Source: Paraplanobispora siamensis
GTDB taxonomy: Bacteria; Actinomycetota; Actinomycetes; Streptosporangiales; Streptosporangiaceae
Reading direction: 5' to 3'
Assembly: GCF_016863175.1 (NCBI RefSeq)
Contig: NZ_BOOJ01000040.1
Coordinates: forward strand, 124,001-188,000
DNA: 64,000 bases
Part shown: piece by piece, positions 34,195-44,468 of the stretch
Numbering within the stretch: position 1 is the stretch's first letter
Layout: every line of letters starts with the position of its first letter
The notes under the pieces: generated by a model
Database searches by the model: none
Told to the model about the DNA's origin: nothing
What the model saw: the letters and a program-made list of their open reading frames with translations, nothing else
Position numbers and translations under genes: made by a program

Positions 34195-35484
34195 GTGCGC
34201 GGGATCATGGGGAACTCGGATCTGATCTTCGCGGTGGCGGGCGTGGGCGCCCTGCTGGCGGCCATCCTGCCGCGGGTGCTCAAGCGGCGGCCCTTCTCGC
34301 TGCCGCTGGCGTGCCTGCTGGGCGGGCTTCTCCTCTACATCCTGCCGATCGGCCTGCCCCCGCTGGATCCGGTGACCCAGCGGACGGCGGTCGAGCACAT
34401 CACCGAGATCTGCGTGATCATCTCGCTGATGGGCGCGGGGCTGGCGATCAACCGGCCCTTCGGCTGGCGCAGGTGGTCCTCGACCTGGCGTCTGCTGGGC
34501 GTGACGATGCTCCTGACCGTCGGCGCCGTCACCGTCGCGGCCCAGGGCCTGCTGGGCTGGCCGGTGGCCGCGGCCCTGCTGCTGGGGGCCGTGCTCGCCC
34601 CGACCGACCCGGTGCTCGCCTCGGACGTCCAGGTCGGTGAGCCGGTCGACTCCGAGAAGGCCGACGACGAGGTGCGCTTCGCCCTCACCTCGGAGGCCGG
34701 GCTCAACGACGGGCTGGCCTTCCCGCTCGTCTACGCCGCGATCGCGGTGGCCCTGGCCGGGGGCTCGGCGTGGGCCGGGGAGTGGGCGCTGGTCGACCTG
34801 CTCTACCGGTGCGGCATGGGCGTGCTCGTCGGCCTGCTGGCCGGCAAGGCGCTGGGCCGGATGTTCTTCCGCGCGCAGCGCCCCGACCTGCGGCTGGCCG
34901 AGCACCGCGAGGGCTTCGTCGCGCTGGCCGCGACCTTCCTGGCCTACGGCCTCACCGAGCTGGTGCAGGGGTACGGGTTCATCGCGGTGTTCGTCACGGC
35001 GTGCACCATCAGGGCCGCCGAGCGCACCCACGGCTACAACGGTGTGCTGCACGGCTTCATCGAGCAGATCGAGCGGTTGCTCACCGCCTGGCTGATCCTG
35101 CTGCTGGGCGGGTTCGTGGCCGGCGGCGGACTGGCCTGGCTCACCTGGCAGGGGGCGGCGACCGGGCTGCTGCTGCTCCTGGTGATCCGGCCGCTGACCG
35201 GCTGGCTGGGCCAGCTCGGCGGCCGGGCGGGCCCCCGCGAACGGGGAGTGATCGCCTTCTTCGGGATCCGGGGGATCGGCTCGCTGTACTACCTGGCCTA
35301 CGCCCTGGGCCACGCGGACTTCGGCGTGCCCGCCCGGGAGATATGGGCGGTGGTGGGCTTCACGGTGCTGGTCTCGGTGGTCCTGCACGGCGTCACGGCC
35401 ACGCCGGTGATGGCGAGGCTGGACCGGATGCGCGCCCGCGCGGCCGAGGGCACCAGCGGCGAGCCCGCCGCCCAGCACCTGTGA
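34195..35484 (+). CDS. Cation:proton antiporter (CPA1/NhaP-like)
   Basis: Membrane antiporter of 429 residues with about twelve spans, exchanging Na+ or K+ for protons. Ion-site residues of the family are visible: [10 protein letters not shown] (Asp138, Asp144) and SEAGLNDG (Glu167, Asn171-Asp172). A late [13 protein letters not shown] motif carries the conserved Arg. The start may be the GTG at 34195 or the ATG at 34207; neither has a perfect Shine-Dalgarno. It sits between yebC and ruvC, which are adjacent in many relatives, so it is probably a later insertion or lineage-specific gene. Confidence 0.9.
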   Translation: MRGIMGNSDLIFAVAGVGALLAAILPRVLKRRPFSLPLACLLGGLLLYILPIGLPPLDPVTQRTAVEHITEICVIISLMGAGLAINRPFGWRRWSSTWRLLGVTMLLTVGAVTVAAQGLLGWPVAAALLLGAVLAPTDPVLASDVQVGEPVDSEKADDEVRFALTSEAGLNDGLAFPLVYAAIAVALAGGSAWAGEWALVDLLYRCGMGVLVGLLAGKALGRMFFRAQRPDLRLAEHREGFVALAATFLAYGLTELVQGYGFIAVFVTACTIRAAERTHGYNGVLHGFIEQIERLLTAWLILLLGGFVAGGGLAWLTWQGAATGLLLLLVIRPLTGWLGQLGGRAGPRERGVIAFFGIRGIGSLYYLAYALGHADFGVPAREIWAVVGFTVLVSVVLHGVTATPVMARLDRMRARAAEGTSGEPAAQHL

Positions 35485-35581
35485 GGCCGGGGCGGAACTC
35501 CCGCCGTGCTCCATGCGCGTGCCGTCCGCAGGCGGTAGAGTCGGGCACCGAACAGGTGTTCGGCGGGTGGGAGGCAGGTCA

Positions 35582-36187
35582 GTGCGGGTGGCCGAGCTGC
35601 GGGTGATGGGGGTCGACCCGGGGCTGACCCGGTGCGGGCTCGGGGCGGTCGAGGGACGGCCCGGGGCGCCGCTGAACCTGGTCAAGGTGGGGGTCGTGCG
35701 CACCTCTCCCGACGACGAGATCGGGGCCAGGCTGGTGGCCGTCGAGGCCGGGATCGAGCAGTGGCTCGACGAGGTCAGGCCCGACGCCGTGGCCGTGGAG
35801 CGCGTCTTCGCCCAGCACAACCTCCGGACCGTCATGGGGACCGCGCAGGCCTCGGCCGTGGCCATCCTGTGCGCCTCGCGGCGGGGGCTGCCCGTGGCGC
35901 TGCACACCCCGTCGGAGGTCAAGGCCGCGATCACCGGCAGCGGCACGGCGGACAAGCAGCAGGTCGGCACCATGGTGACCAAGCTGCTCCGGCTGGACGC
36001 CATGCCCAAGCCCGCCGACGCCGCCGACGCCCTCGCGCTGGCCATCTGCCACGTGTGGCGGGGCGGCGTGCAGAACCGGCTGGCCGAGGCGGCGGCCCGC
36101 GCGGCCGCGGGCCCGGGTGCGACGGGCACGACCGCGGCGGCCTACTTCCGCGACCGCGCCGGATATTCGAGAGGAAGAAAGCAGTGA
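35582..36187 (+). CDS. ruvC: Holliday junction endodeoxyribonuclease
   Basis: Resolvase of 201 residues that cuts Holliday junctions bound by RuvAB. Acidic catalytic residues are Asp12 (GVDPGLTR), Glu72 (AVERVF) and the Asp145/Asp148 pair in PADAADALA, with His156. The GTG at 35582 follows GGGAGGCAGG; upstream in-frame codons back to 35513 belong to the intergenic region. The stop overlaps the ruvA start as GTGA. The C-terminus carries an Ala/Gly-rich tail of ~35 residues. Confidence 0.96.
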   Translation: MRVAELRVMGVDPGLTRCGLGAVEGRPGAPLNLVKVGVVRTSPDDEIGARLVAVEAGIEQWLDEVRPDAVAVERVFAQHNLRTVMGTAQASAVAILCASRRGLPVALHTPSEVKAAITGSGTADKQQVGTMVTKLLRLDAMPKPADAADALALAICHVWRGGVQNRLAEAAARAAAGPGATGTTAAAYFRDRAGYSRGRKQ

Positions 36188-36804
36188 TCGCCTCCGTGCG
36201 GGGACAGGTGACCGCGATCGCGCCCGACGGGGCGGTCGTCGAGGTCGGGGGGATCGGCGTGCTGGTGCACTGCACACCGGCCACGCTCGCGACGCTGCGC
36301 GTGGGGGAGGAGGCCCGGCTGGCCACCTCCCTGGTGGTCCGCGAGGACTCCCTCACCCTGTACGGCTTCGCCGACAGCGACGAGCGCCGGGTCTTCGAGC
36401 TGGTGCAGGGCGCCAGCGGGGTCGGGCCCAAGGTGGCGCTGGCCATGCTCGCCGTGCACACGCCGAACACGCTCCGGGTCGCCGTGGCGAGCGCCGACGT
36501 CAAGGCGCTGACCCGGGTCCCCGGCGTGGGCCCCAAGGGCGCACAGCGGATCATCGTGGACCTCAAGGACAAGCTGGGCGCCCCCGAGGAGGCGGTCAAC
36601 GCCGCGCTCAACGGCCGCGCGGTCGTCTCCCCCTGGCGCGAGCAGGTCCATTCCGGCCTGGTCGGCCTGGGCTACTCCGCCAAGGACGCCGACGAGGCCG
36701 TCGCCGCGGTGAGCCCGCAGGCCGACGCCGAGCTGGCCGAGGGGCGCACCCCGCAGGTGGCGGTGCTGCTGAAGGCGGCGCTGCGGACGCTGAGCCTGCG
36801 GTGA
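36184..36804 (+). CDS. ruvA: Holliday junction DNA helicase subunit RuvA
   Basis: Tetrameric junction-recognition protein, 206 residues. The OB-fold domain ([24 protein letters not shown]) is followed by two helix-hairpin-helix motifs ([16 protein letters not shown] and [20 protein letters not shown]). The C-terminal domain III (~155-206), which contacts RuvB, follows an Ala-rich linker. The GTG start overlaps the ruvC stop by four bases. Downstream, a 36-codon Arg/Gly-rich frame fills the gap to ruvB. Confidence 0.96.
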   Translation: MIASVRGQVTAIAPDGAVVEVGGIGVLVHCTPATLATLRVGEEARLATSLVVREDSLTLYGFADSDERRVFELVQGASGVGPKVALAMLAVHTPNTLRVAVASADVKALTRVPGVGPKGAQRIIVDLKDKLGAPEEAVNAALNGRAVVSPWREQVHSGLVGLGYSAKDADEAVAAVSPQADAELAEGRTPQVAVLLKAALRTLSLR

Positions 36805-36809
36805 GCCGG

Positions 36810-36920
36810 ATGAACCGGGTGGGCCGGGGGAAGCGGGCGGACCGCGTGGGCCGGGGGCTTCGAGGAGCAGGCTGCGGGCGCCGCGGGAAGAACGCGCCCG
36901 TCCGGGTGGAGGCGGGCTGA
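36810..36920 (+). other. Possible Arg/Gly-rich small ORF in the ruvA-ruvB gap
   Basis: A 36-codon frame from ATG 36810 to TGA 36920, starting 5 bases after the ruvA stop and ending one base before the ruvB start. It contains the repeated words [16 protein letters not shown]. No good Shine-Dalgarno precedes it, whereas the ruvB Shine-Dalgarno (GGAGGCGGG) lies inside its end. It may only bridge ribosomes to ruvB or be chance. Confidence 0.2.
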
Positions 36921-36921
36921 A

Positions 36922-37980
36922 GTGGGTTCGGAACGCGATCTGGTGTCGGCCGAGGCCGAGGGCGACGAGCGGCTGATCGAGGCGGCGCTGCGACCCAAGC
37001 GGCTGGAGGAGTTCATCGGCCAGGCGCGGGTGCGCGAGCAGCTCTCGCTGGTGCTGCACAGCGCGCTGCGCCGCAACCGTCCGCCGGACCATGTCCTGAT
37101 GAGCGGTTCCCCGGGGCTCGGCAAGACGACCCTCTCCATGATCATCGCGACGGAGCTGGGGGTGCCGCTCCGCATCACCTCCGGTCCCGCCCTGGAGCGG
37201 GCCGGCGACCTCGCGGCGATCCTGTCGACCCTCTCGGAGGGCGAGGTCCTGTTCATCGACGAGATCCACCGGATGGCCCGTCCGGCGGAGGAGATGCTCT
37301 ATCTGGCGATGGAGGACTTCCGCGTCGACATCGTGGTGGGCAAGGGACCGGGCGCGACCGCGATCCCGCTGGAGATCGCCCCGTTCACCCTGGTCGGCGC
37401 CACCACCCGCGCCGGGCTGCTGCCCGCGCCGCTGCGCGACCGGTTCGGCTTCGTCGCCCACATGGACTTCTACGAGGCCGAGGAACTGGAGCAGGTGCTG
37501 CAACGATCCTCGCGGCTGCTCGGGCTGGAGCTGCCCGGCGACGCGGCCCGCGAGATCGCCGGGCGCTCCCGCGGCACACCGCGCATCGCCAACCGGCTGC
37601 TGCGCCGGGTGCGCGACTTCGCCGAGGTCCGGGCCGAGGGGGTCATCACCAAGGACGTGGCCGCGGCCGCTCTGAACCTCTACGAGGTCGACGCCCAGGG
37701 CCTGGACCGGCTCGACCGGGCGGTGCTGGGGGTACTGCTGCGCAGGTTCGGCGGCGGCCCGGTGGGCCTGTCCACGCTCGCCGTCGCGGTGGGGGAGGAG
37801 CCGGAGACGGTGGAGGTGGTCGCCGAGCCGTTCCTCGTCCGCCAGGGTTTACTGGCCCGCACCCCGCGGGGCAGGGTCGCCACGGCCGCCGCGTGGATCC
37901 ACATGGGGCTGACCCCGCCGCCCGACGCCTTCGGCGCCTCGGTCGTGGCCGATCTCACCGATCAGGACGAGAACTCCTGA
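36922..37980 (+). CDS. ruvB: Holliday junction branch migration ATPase RuvB
   Basis: AAA+ motor of 352 residues driving branch migration with RuvA. N-terminal [11 protein letters not shown] leads to Walker A GSPGLGKT (62-69), Walker [10 protein letters not shown] (~112-120), sensor 1 LVGATTRAG and the Arg finger in LRDRFG. The C-terminal winged helix includes [15 protein letters not shown]. The GTG start follows GGAGGCGGG. It closes the ruvCAB operon. Confidence 0.97.
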   Translation: MGSERDLVSAEAEGDERLIEAALRPKRLEEFIGQARVREQLSLVLHSALRRNRPPDHVLMSGSPGLGKTTLSMIIATELGVPLRITSGPALERAGDLAAILSTLSEGEVLFIDEIHRMARPAEEMLYLAMEDFRVDIVVGKGPGATAIPLEIAPFTLVGATTRAGLLPAPLRDRFGFVAHMDFYEAEELEQVLQRSSRLLGLELPGDAAREIAGRSRGTPRIANRLLRRVRDFAEVRAEGVITKDVAAAALNLYEVDAQGLDRLDRAVLGVLLRRFGGGPVGLSTLAVAVGEEPETVEVVAEPFLVRQGLLARTPRGRVATAAAWIHMGLTPPPDAFGASVVADLTDQDENS

Positions 37981-38204
37981 CCTCCCCCTTTCCCGCCGCG
38001 ATCGTATTGACTCCATCACGGATCGGTGACAACCATCTCAAAACGGGAACTTCCCCGCGTGCCAGATCGTGACTTCGTTGCCGCGCTCCGAACAGCTCGC
38101 CTAAACTCCGTGGCTTGGCTGGCTGTGTAGGCTGACGTGCTGAGCGGCGTGGCCGTATTCGACGTCCGGCGCCAGGCCGGTTTCTTAAGTGAAGGAGCGG
38201 CCCC

Positions 38205-38567
38205 ATGGGCGGCAACTACTCAAGCCTTATCATGATCGCTCTAATGGTCGTGGTCTTCTACTTCCTGCTCATCCGCCCGCAGCGCAAGCGGCAGCAGGAG
38301 CAGATCCAGATGCAGAACTCCCTCGTTCCGGGGACGCGCGTCATGACCACGACGGGTCTCTTCGCGACCGTGGTGGCGATCGACGCCGACGACGTGATCC
38401 TGGAGATCGCCCCCGGTGTCGAGACCCGCTGGGTCAAGGCCGCGATCGGACGGGTGCTGACCCCGGTCGACGACGCCGAGGACACCACCCCCGAGGCCGT
38501 CGAGGACGTGACGGAGACCGCCGAGCAGCAGGGCGAGGACCAGGACTCCGCCAGCAAGAAGTCCTGA
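38205..38567 (+). CDS. yajC: Preprotein translocase subunit YajC
   Basis: Small single-span membrane protein, 120 residues, that associates with SecDF and the YidC/SecYEG holotranslocon. The span covers ~5-23 (LIMIALMVVVFYFLLIRPQRK), followed by the conserved RPQRKRQQEQ and LVPGTRVMTTTGLFATVV. The C-terminal 35 residues are acidic. The ATG follows GAAGGAG. It lies 45 bases before secD in the usual yajC-secD-secF order. The 224-base gap from ruvB contains no gene and presumably holds the promoter. Confidence 0.95.
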   Translation: MGGNYSSLIMIALMVVVFYFLLIRPQRKRQQEQIQMQNSLVPGTRVMTTTGLFATVVAIDADDVILEIAPGVETRWVKAAIGRVLTPVDDAEDTTPEAVEDVTETAEQQGEDQDSASKKS

Positions 38568-38611
38568 CCACCTCGCCGACAATCCTCTATAGCCGAAAGA
38601 ACTGACGACCA

Positions 38612-40342
38612 GTGGCCCGACCGACCAGCGGCCAGAGCAGACCGGGGCGCGTGCTCCTGCTGCTCGTGGCGCTCATTCTCGCCATGGGCGGGGTGATGCT
38701 CCTGAACAAGGCGTACACCCCGGAGTATGGCCTCGACCTCGCCGGCGGCACGACCGTGACGCTGCAGCCCATCACGCCGAACGGGAGCGCTCCTTCCGAG
38801 GAGAGCATCAACCTGGCCGTGAACATCATCCGGGACCGGGTTAACGGCACGGGCATCTCCGACGCCGAGGTCGCCAAAGCCGGTGACAACATCGTCATCT
38901 CCGTTCCGGGAGTGGGACAGGAGGAAGTCGTCAAGCTGGTCGGCACGACCGCGGAGCTGCGCTTCCGCCAGGTGATGGCGATCGCGGCGGGCGCGCCCGC
39001 GCCTCCGGGCGAGATGCCGACCCAGGCGCCGACGCCCGCCGCCTCGCCCACGGCCACCGGCGAGGGCCGGCAGAGCACGCCGAAGCCCTCGGCGACCGTT
39101 CAGCCGAGCCCGAGCGGCACGCCGGCCGGTCGCGGTCTGTCCTCGGCGCTGACCGATCCGAGCCCCGCCTCCTCGGCCAGGCCCAGCGGCAGCGCCGCGC
39201 CGTCGGCGCAGCCGAGCGTCCTGCCGACCGAGGACCCGATGGCGGGCGTCGACCCCACGGGCATCGACCCCGCGGTGCTCAAGGAGTTCGAGGCTCTCGA
39301 CTGCTCCAAGAAGGACCGCGGCCAGGGCGCCCAGGACGACCCGAACAAGCAGTTCGTCGGCTGCAGCGACGACGGCAGCGCCAAGTACGTCCTCGACAAG
39401 GCGGCCGTGACCGGCACCGCGATCGACAGCGCCACCGTGGGCCAGGAGCAGAGCACCGGCGAGTGGCTCGTCCAGCTCTCCTTCAAGGGTGAGGGCCCGC
39501 AGCAGTGGTCCAAGGTCACCACGACGGCCTTCAACTCCCAGGCCCCGCGCAACCAGGTCGCCATGGTCCTGGACGGCGTGGTCATCTCCGCCCCGGTCAT
39601 CCAGGAGCCCATCACCGGCGGCCGGGCGCAGATCTCCGGCAGCTTCACCCAGGTCACCGCCACCGAGCTGGCCAACCAGCTCAAGTACGGCGCGCTGCCG
39701 CTGAAGTTCGAGAAGAGCTCGATCGAGGAGGTCTCCTCGACCCTGGGCGCCGACCAGCTCCGCGGCGGTCTCATCGCCGGCGCCATCGGCCTGGCCCTGG
39801 TGGTCGTCTACTCGATGCTCTACTACCGCGGCCTGGGCGTCGTCTCGGTGCTGAGCCTCGGGGTGGCCACCGTCCTGACCTACCAGTCGGTGGTGCTTCT
39901 CGGCGACTACGCGGGCTTCCGCCTGTCGCTGCCGCACATCATCGGTCTGATCGTCTCGATCGGCATCACCGCGGACTCGTTCATCGTCTACTTCGAGCGG
40001 ATCCGCGACGAGATGAAGGAGGGCCGCCGCTCGCTGCGCGCGGCCGTCGAGGTCGCCTGGGTCCGCGCCCGCCGTACGATCCTGATCGCCGACGCGGTCA
40101 TGTTCATCGCCGCCGTAGTCTTGTACTTCCTGGCGGTCGGCGGTGTGGCCGGGTTCGCGTTCGCGATGGGCCTGACCACCCTGATCGACATCGTCGTGGT
40201 GTTCATGTTCACCAAGCCGTTCGTCGCGCTGCTGGCCCGCCTGAAGTTCTTCGCCAAGGGGCACAAGCTCTCCGGCCTGGACGCCGAGCGCATGAGCGTC
40301 CAGCCGGTCGCCGGCCCCAAGACCGTTTCCCAGGAGGCATGA
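38612..40342 (+). CDS. secD: Protein translocase subunit SecD
   Basis: Membrane protein of 576 residues that uses the proton gradient with SecF to pull exported proteins across the membrane. Span 1 is at ~13-32. The periplasmic P1 region includes GLDLAGGTTVTL and RVNGTGISDAEV. Between about residues 130 and 220 there is a Pro/Ala/Ser/Thr-rich insert absent from short SecD proteins but common in actinobacteria. The C-terminal five spans (~385-560) include SLPHIIGLIVSIGITADSFI with the conserved Asp. The stop overlaps the secF start. Confidence 0.96.
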   Translation: MARPTSGQSRPGRVLLLLVALILAMGGVMLLNKAYTPEYGLDLAGGTTVTLQPITPNGSAPSEESINLAVNIIRDRVNGTGISDAEVAKAGDNIVISVPGVGQEEVVKLVGTTAELRFRQVMAIAAGAPAPPGEMPTQAPTPAASPTATGEGRQSTPKPSATVQPSPSGTPAGRGLSSALTDPSPASSARPSGSAAPSAQPSVLPTEDPMAGVDPTGIDPAVLKEFEALDCSKKDRGQGAQDDPNKQFVGCSDDGSAKYVLDKAAVTGTAIDSATVGQEQSTGEWLVQLSFKGEGPQQWSKVTTTAFNSQAPRNQVAMVLDGVVISAPVIQEPITGGRAQISGSFTQVTATELANQLKYGALPLKFEKSSIEEVSSTLGADQLRGGLIAGAIGLALVVVYSMLYYRGLGVVSVLSLGVATVLTYQSVVLLGDYAGFRLSLPHIIGLIVSIGITADSFIVYFERIRDEMKEGRRSLRAAVEVAWVRARRTILIADAVMFIAAVVLYFLAVGGVAGFAFAMGLTTLIDIVVVFMFTKPFVALLARLKFFAKGHKLSGLDAERMSVQPVAGPKTVSQEA

Positions 40343-41376
40343 TGGCCGGCCTCGTTAGCCGCCTGTACCGGGGCGAGGTCAACGTCGACTTCGTCGGGCG
40401 CAAGAAGCTCTGGTACGGCCTGTCCGCCTTCCTGCTGGCGATCTCCATCGCCGGTCTGGTCATCAACGGGCTGAAGCTGGGCGTGGAGTTCACCGGCGGG
40501 TCCGTCTTCTCCTTCAAGGCCCCCGCGGCCAACATCGAGCAGGTCCGCAGCACCATCCTGGACGCCGGCGCGCACCAGGCGATCGTGCAGGAGACCAACA
40601 ACGGCTGGCGGGTCACCACCGACAGCCTGCCCGCCGACCGGGTGACCTCGGTCCAGAAGGCGGCGGCCGCGGAGTTCGGCCTCCAGCAGAACGACGTCAC
40701 CGTCCAGGTGATCGGTGCCTCGTGGGGCGGTCAGGTCGCCGACAAGGCCGTCATCGGCCTGATCGTCTTCATGCTGGCGATCATCCTGTACCTGACGATG
40801 GCCTTCGAGTGGAAGATGGCGCTGGCCGCCATCGTCGCGCTGGTCCACGACCTGGTGATCACCGCGGGCGTCTACGCCTGGTCCCAGTTCGAGGTCACCC
40901 CGGCGACCCTGCTGGGCTTCCTGACGATCCTCGGATACTCGCTGTACGACGCGGTCGTGGTGTTCGACATGATCAAGGAGGTCACCGCCAAGCTCGGCAC
41001 GACCTCCAAGGTCACCTACACCCAGGCCGCCAACGACGCGCTGAACCACACGCTGATCCGGTCGCTGAACACCACCCTGGTGGCGATCCTGCCGGTGGCG
41101 GCGATCCTGTTCATCGGCACCACGCTGTTCGGCGCGGGCACGCTGAAGGACCTGTCGCTGGCACTGTTCGTCGGCATGATCGTCGGTACCTACTCCTCGC
41201 TGTGCGTGGCGACCCCGCTGCTGGTGACGATGAAGGAGCGCGAGCCGCGCTACCAGGCGATCGCCCGCAGGCTCGCCGCCACCGGCGGCGGGACCGGCGC
41301 CAAGAGCGGACGCCAGCCGGTGACGGCCGGCGCCTCCACCGGCGCCGCGGCCGACGAGAAGCGCAAGAAGAAGTAG
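40339..41376 (+). CDS. secF: Protein translocase subunit SecF
   Basis: Partner of SecD, 345 residues, with six spans. It starts with an N-terminal cytoplasmic segment and span, then FTGGSVFSFK and the VGASWG-like motif (QVIGASWGGQVADKA). The core motif YSLYDAVVVFDMIKE and NTTLVAILPVAAILFIG follow. Two ATGs are possible, 40339 (overlapping the secD stop) and 40342; CAGGAGG lies just upstream of both. The C-terminus is a Lys/Ala/Gly-rich tail. A canonical terminator follows 17 bases after the stop. Confidence 0.96.
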   Translation: MMAGLVSRLYRGEVNVDFVGRKKLWYGLSAFLLAISIAGLVINGLKLGVEFTGGSVFSFKAPAANIEQVRSTILDAGAHQAIVQETNNGWRVTTDSLPADRVTSVQKAAAAEFGLQQNDVTVQVIGASWGGQVADKAVIGLIVFMLAIILYLTMAFEWKMALAAIVALVHDLVITAGVYAWSQFEVTPATLLGFLTILGYSLYDAVVVFDMIKEVTAKLGTTSKVTYTQAANDALNHTLIRSLNTTLVAILPVAAILFIGTTLFGAGTLKDLSLALFVGMIVGTYSSLCVATPLLVTMKEREPRYQAIARRLAATGGGTGAKSGRQPVTAGASTGAAADEKRKKK

Positions 41377-41392
41377 ATCCGGTGAGGACGAT

Positions 41393-41429
41393 GCCTCCGC
41401 TCCCCGCACAGGGGAGCGGAGGCGTTTTC
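41393..41429 (+). terminator. secDF intrinsic terminator
   Basis: Perfect 13-bp stem (41393-41405 with 41411-41423, GCCTCCGCTCCCC left arm), loop GCACA, followed by GTTTTCT. It is the clearest rho-independent terminator of the window with a real U-run. A second smaller hairpin (41451-41458 with 41462-41469) follows before apt. Confidence 0.9.
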
Positions 41430-41517
41430 TCGGACGGTTTCCCCGGGGCACGTCCCGCGGAGCGGGACGGCTCCGCGCGACGCGCCCCGATCGGCGTTCT
41501 CCAGCAGGGATGTGACC

Positions 41518-42036
41518 ATGAGTGACCTGAGCCGGCTGATCCGGGACCGGATCCGCGACGTGCCCGACTACCCGAAGCCGGGGATCCTGTTCAAGGACAT
41601 CACCCCGCTGCTGGCCGACCCGGAGGCGTTCGCCGCGGTGACGGACGAGCTGGCGGGACTGCGCTCCGTGGACAAGATCGTCGGCATCGAGGCCCGCGGG
41701 TTCATCCTGGCCGCGCCGGCGGCCTACAAGGCCGGCGCCGGGTTCGTCCCGATGCGAAAGAAGGGCAAACTGCCCGCGGAGACGCTCGAGGCGTCATACG
41801 ATCTAGAGTACGGCTCCGCCACCATCGAGGTTCACCGGGACGCCTTCGCTCCCGGCGAGCGCGTCCTCATCGTCGATGACGTGCTCGCCACCGGAGGCAC
41901 GGCGCGCGCGGCGGTGGAGCTGGTCCGCAGGGCGGGCGCCGAGGTCGTCGCCGTCGCCGTGCTCATGGAACTGTCCTTCCTCAAGGGTCGAGACCGGCTC
42001 GACGGCGTCGAGCTGCATCCCCTGGTGATCGTCTGA
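41518..42036 (+). CDS. apt: Adenine phosphoribosyltransferase
   Basis: Purine salvage enzyme of 172 residues forming AMP from adenine and PRPP. The PRPP-binding motif is VLIVDDVLATGGTA (~115-128), and N-terminal KPGILFKDITPLL and GIEARGFI are typical of APRT. The ATG at 41518 has AGGGA seven bases upstream; a GTG at 41512 is too close to it. Its position between secF and relA is conserved in actinobacteria and ties adenine salvage to the neighbouring (p)ppGpp enzyme. Confidence 0.96.
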   Translation: MSDLSRLIRDRIRDVPDYPKPGILFKDITPLLADPEAFAAVTDELAGLRSVDKIVGIEARGFILAAPAAYKAGAGFVPMRKKGKLPAETLEASYDLEYGSATIEVHRDAFAPGERVLIVDDVLATGGTARAAVELVRRAGAEVVAVAVLMELSFLKGRDRLDGVELHPLVIV

Positions 42037-42040
42037 TTAC

Positions 42041-42062
42041 CCCGGGCGGGCAACAGCCCGGG
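42041..42062 (+). terminator. Weak hairpin between apt and relA
   Basis: CCCGGGC (42041-42047) pairs with GCCCGGG (42056-42062) around an 8-base loop, a few bases after the apt stop. It is followed by TACACT (42073), a possible -10 of the relA promoter, so it may separate the two units. Confidence 0.4.
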
Positions 42063-42110
42063 CCGGTCTGGATACACTGAGGGATCTGGACTCGAACGTG
42101 AGGAGTCTGA

Positions 42111-44468
42111 GTGCCCCGTGATGTGGTCGTGCCCGACGTGACCGCCGGCGGTGGCGGTCCCGACATGACCGTCCCGGCAGGCGATGCCGGTTCCGCCATG
42201 TCCGGAGCCACCGAAGAGAAACCGGCGGTGCGGCGAAGGATCGCCCGCTTTGGGGGGCAATGGGGTGGCGCCATGAACCCGGTGCTTGAACCGCTGTTCC
42301 GCACGGTCCGCGCGACCCATCCGAAGGCGGACCTGCGGCTGATCGAGCGTGCCTACGACGTGGCGGCCTATCACCACCGCGACCAGAAGCGTAAGAGCGG
42401 CGACCCCTACATCACCCACCCGCTGGCCGTGGCGACGATCCTGGCCGAGCTCGGCACCGACGACGAGACGCTGTGCGCCGCGCTGCTGCACGACACCGTC
42501 GAGGACACCGCCTACAGCCTGGACGAGCTGCGCGCGGACTTCGGCGACAACATCGCCCTGCTGGTCGACGGCGTCACCAAGCTCGACAAGGTCAAGTTCG
42601 GAGACGCCGCCCAGGCCGAGACCGTGCGCAAGATGGTCGTGGCGATGTCCCGCGACATCCGGGTGCTGGTCATCAAGCTGGCCGACCGGCTGCACAACAT
42701 GCGCACCATGCGCTATCTGCCCGAGCACAAGCGGCAGCAGAAGTCCCGCGAGACGCTGGAGATCTTCGCCCCGCTGGCCCACCGGCTGGGCATGAACACC
42801 ATCAAGTGGGAGCTGGAGGACCTCGCGTTCGCCATGCTCTACCCCAAGCGCTACGACGAGATCGCCCGGATGGTCTCCAAGCGGGCCCCGCGCAGGGACC
42901 TGTTCCTGCAGGAGGTCATCGAGAAGGTCTCGGCCGACCTGCACGAGGCCAAGATCCGCGCCGAGGTCAAGGGCCGTCCCAAGCACTACTACTCGGTCTA
43001 CCAGAAGATGATCGCCAGGGACGTCGCCTTCGACGACATCTACGACCTGGTCGGCATCCGCGTCCTGGTCGACACGGTCCGCGACTGCTACGCCGCCCTC
43101 GGAACGATCCACGCGCGATGGAACCCGGTGCCCGGCCGGTTCAAGGACTACATCGCGATGCCCAAGTTCAACATGTACCAGTCGCTGCACACCACGGTGA
43201 TCGGTCCCGAGGGCAAGCCGGTGGAGCTGCAGATCCGCACGCACGGCATGCACCACCGGGCCGAGTACGGCGTGGCCGCGCACTGGAAGTACAAGGAGGA
43301 CATGACCACCTCCGGTCCGGGCGGGGCGAAGCTGAAGCCGGCCAGCGACATGGCCTGGCTGCGCCAGCTGCTCGACTGGCAGAAGGAGACCGCCGACCCG
43401 GGCGAGTTCCTGGAGTCGCTCCGGTTCGACCTGTCGGTCTCGGAGGTCTACGTCTTCACCCCGCGCGGGCAGGTGATCGCCCTCCCCGAGGGCGCGACCC
43501 CGGTCGACTTCGCCTACGCCGTGCACACCGAGGTCGGCCACCGCTGCATCGGCGCCCGGGTCAACGGGCGCCTGGTGCCGCTTGAGTCCCGGCTGGGCAA
43601 CGGCGACACCGTCGAGATCTTCACCTCCAAGTCGCCGGACGCCGGCCCGTCCCGCGACTGGCTGAAGTTCGTCAAGTCCGGCCGGGCCCGCAACAAGATC
43701 CGCCAGTGGTTCTCCAAGGAGCGCCGCGAGACCGCGATCGAGGCGGGCAAGGAGGCCATCGGCCGCGCCATGCGCAAGCAGGGGCTCCCACTGCAGCGCC
43801 TGATGTCCGGAGAGTCCCTCCTGGCGCTCGCCAGGGACCTGCGCTACCCGGATGTCTCCTCGCTCTACGCGGCCGTCGGAGAGGGCCACACGGCCGCGCA
43901 GACGGTCGTGCAGAAGCTGGTGCAGTCCCTGGGCGGCGTGGAGAGCGCCGAGGAGGACATCGCCGAGGCCTCGGTCCCGACCAAGCTGCGCGGCCGCCCC
44001 CGCGGCGGCGGCGGCGCGGGCGTGATCGTCGCCGGCGACTCCGACGTCTGGGTACGGCTCTCGCGCTGCTGCACCCCGGTGCCCGGCGACGACATCGTCG
44101 GCTTCGTCACCCGCGGGCACGGCGTGTCGGTGCACCGCACCAACTGCCCCAACGTGGAGCAGCTGAAGTCCGAGCCCGACCGCCTGGTGGAGGTGGCCTG
44201 GTCGCCCGGTGACGACTCGGTCTTCCTGGTCGCCATCCAGGTCGAGGCGCTCGACCGCCCCCGCCTGCTGTCGGACGTCACCCGGACCCTGTCCGACCAG
44301 CACGTGAACATCCTGTCGGCGTCGGTGACGACGTCCCGCGACCGGGTCGCGATCAGCAAGTTCACCTTCGAGATGGGCGACCCCAAGCACCTGGGCCACG
44401 TGCTGAAGGCCGTGCGCAACATCCAGGGCGTCTACGACGTCTACCGCGTGAGCGGCGCCGGAGGCTGA
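42111..44468 (+). CDS. relA: Bifunctional (p)ppGpp synthetase/hydrolase
   Basis: RSH stringent-response enzyme, 785 residues. The N-terminal ~55 residues are non-conserved. The HD hydrolase domain is intact (HHRDQKR at 88-94, His103, HD at 127-128, EDT at 131-133), so it can degrade as well as make alarmone. The synthetase domain follows ([28 protein letters not shown]), then a TGS domain ([24 protein letters not shown]), a helical/CC domain with [14 protein letters not shown], and a C-terminal ACT domain. The GTG follows AGGAG at five bases. It is the single long RSH of the window. Confidence 0.97.
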   Translation: MPRDVVVPDVTAGGGGPDMTVPAGDAGSAMSGATEEKPAVRRRIARFGGQWGGAMNPVLEPLFRTVRATHPKADLRLIERAYDVAAYHHRDQKRKSGDPYITHPLAVATILAELGTDDETLCAALLHDTVEDTAYSLDELRADFGDNIALLVDGVTKLDKVKFGDAAQAETVRKMVVAMSRDIRVLVIKLADRLHNMRTMRYLPEHKRQQKSRETLEIFAPLAHRLGMNTIKWELEDLAFAMLYPKRYDEIARMVSKRAPRRDLFLQEVIEKVSADLHEAKIRAEVKGRPKHYYSVYQKMIARDVAFDDIYDLVGIRVLVDTVRDCYAALGTIHARWNPVPGRFKDYIAMPKFNMYQSLHTTVIGPEGKPVELQIRTHGMHHRAEYGVAAHWKYKEDMTTSGPGGAKLKPASDMAWLRQLLDWQKETADPGEFLESLRFDLSVSEVYVFTPRGQVIALPEGATPVDFAYAVHTEVGHRCIGARVNGRLVPLESRLGNGDTVEIFTSKSPDAGPSRDWLKFVKSGRARNKIRQWFSKERRETAIEAGKEAIGRAMRKQGLPLQRLMSGESLLALARDLRYPDVSSLYAAVGEGHTAAQTVVQKLVQSLGGVESAEEDIAEASVPTKLRGRPRGGGGAGVIVAGDSDVWVRLSRCCTPVPGDDIVGFVTRGHGVSVHRTNCPNVEQLKSEPDRLVEVAWSPGDDSVFLVAIQVEALDRPRLLSDVTRTLSDQHVNILSASVTTSRDRVAISKFTFEMGDPKHLGHVLKAVRNIQGVYDVYRVSGAGG

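Noticed and set aside
38258-40264. 668-codon antisense frame across yajC and secD
   Set aside because: It is a shadow of real genes; no motif, and the composition matches codon mirroring.
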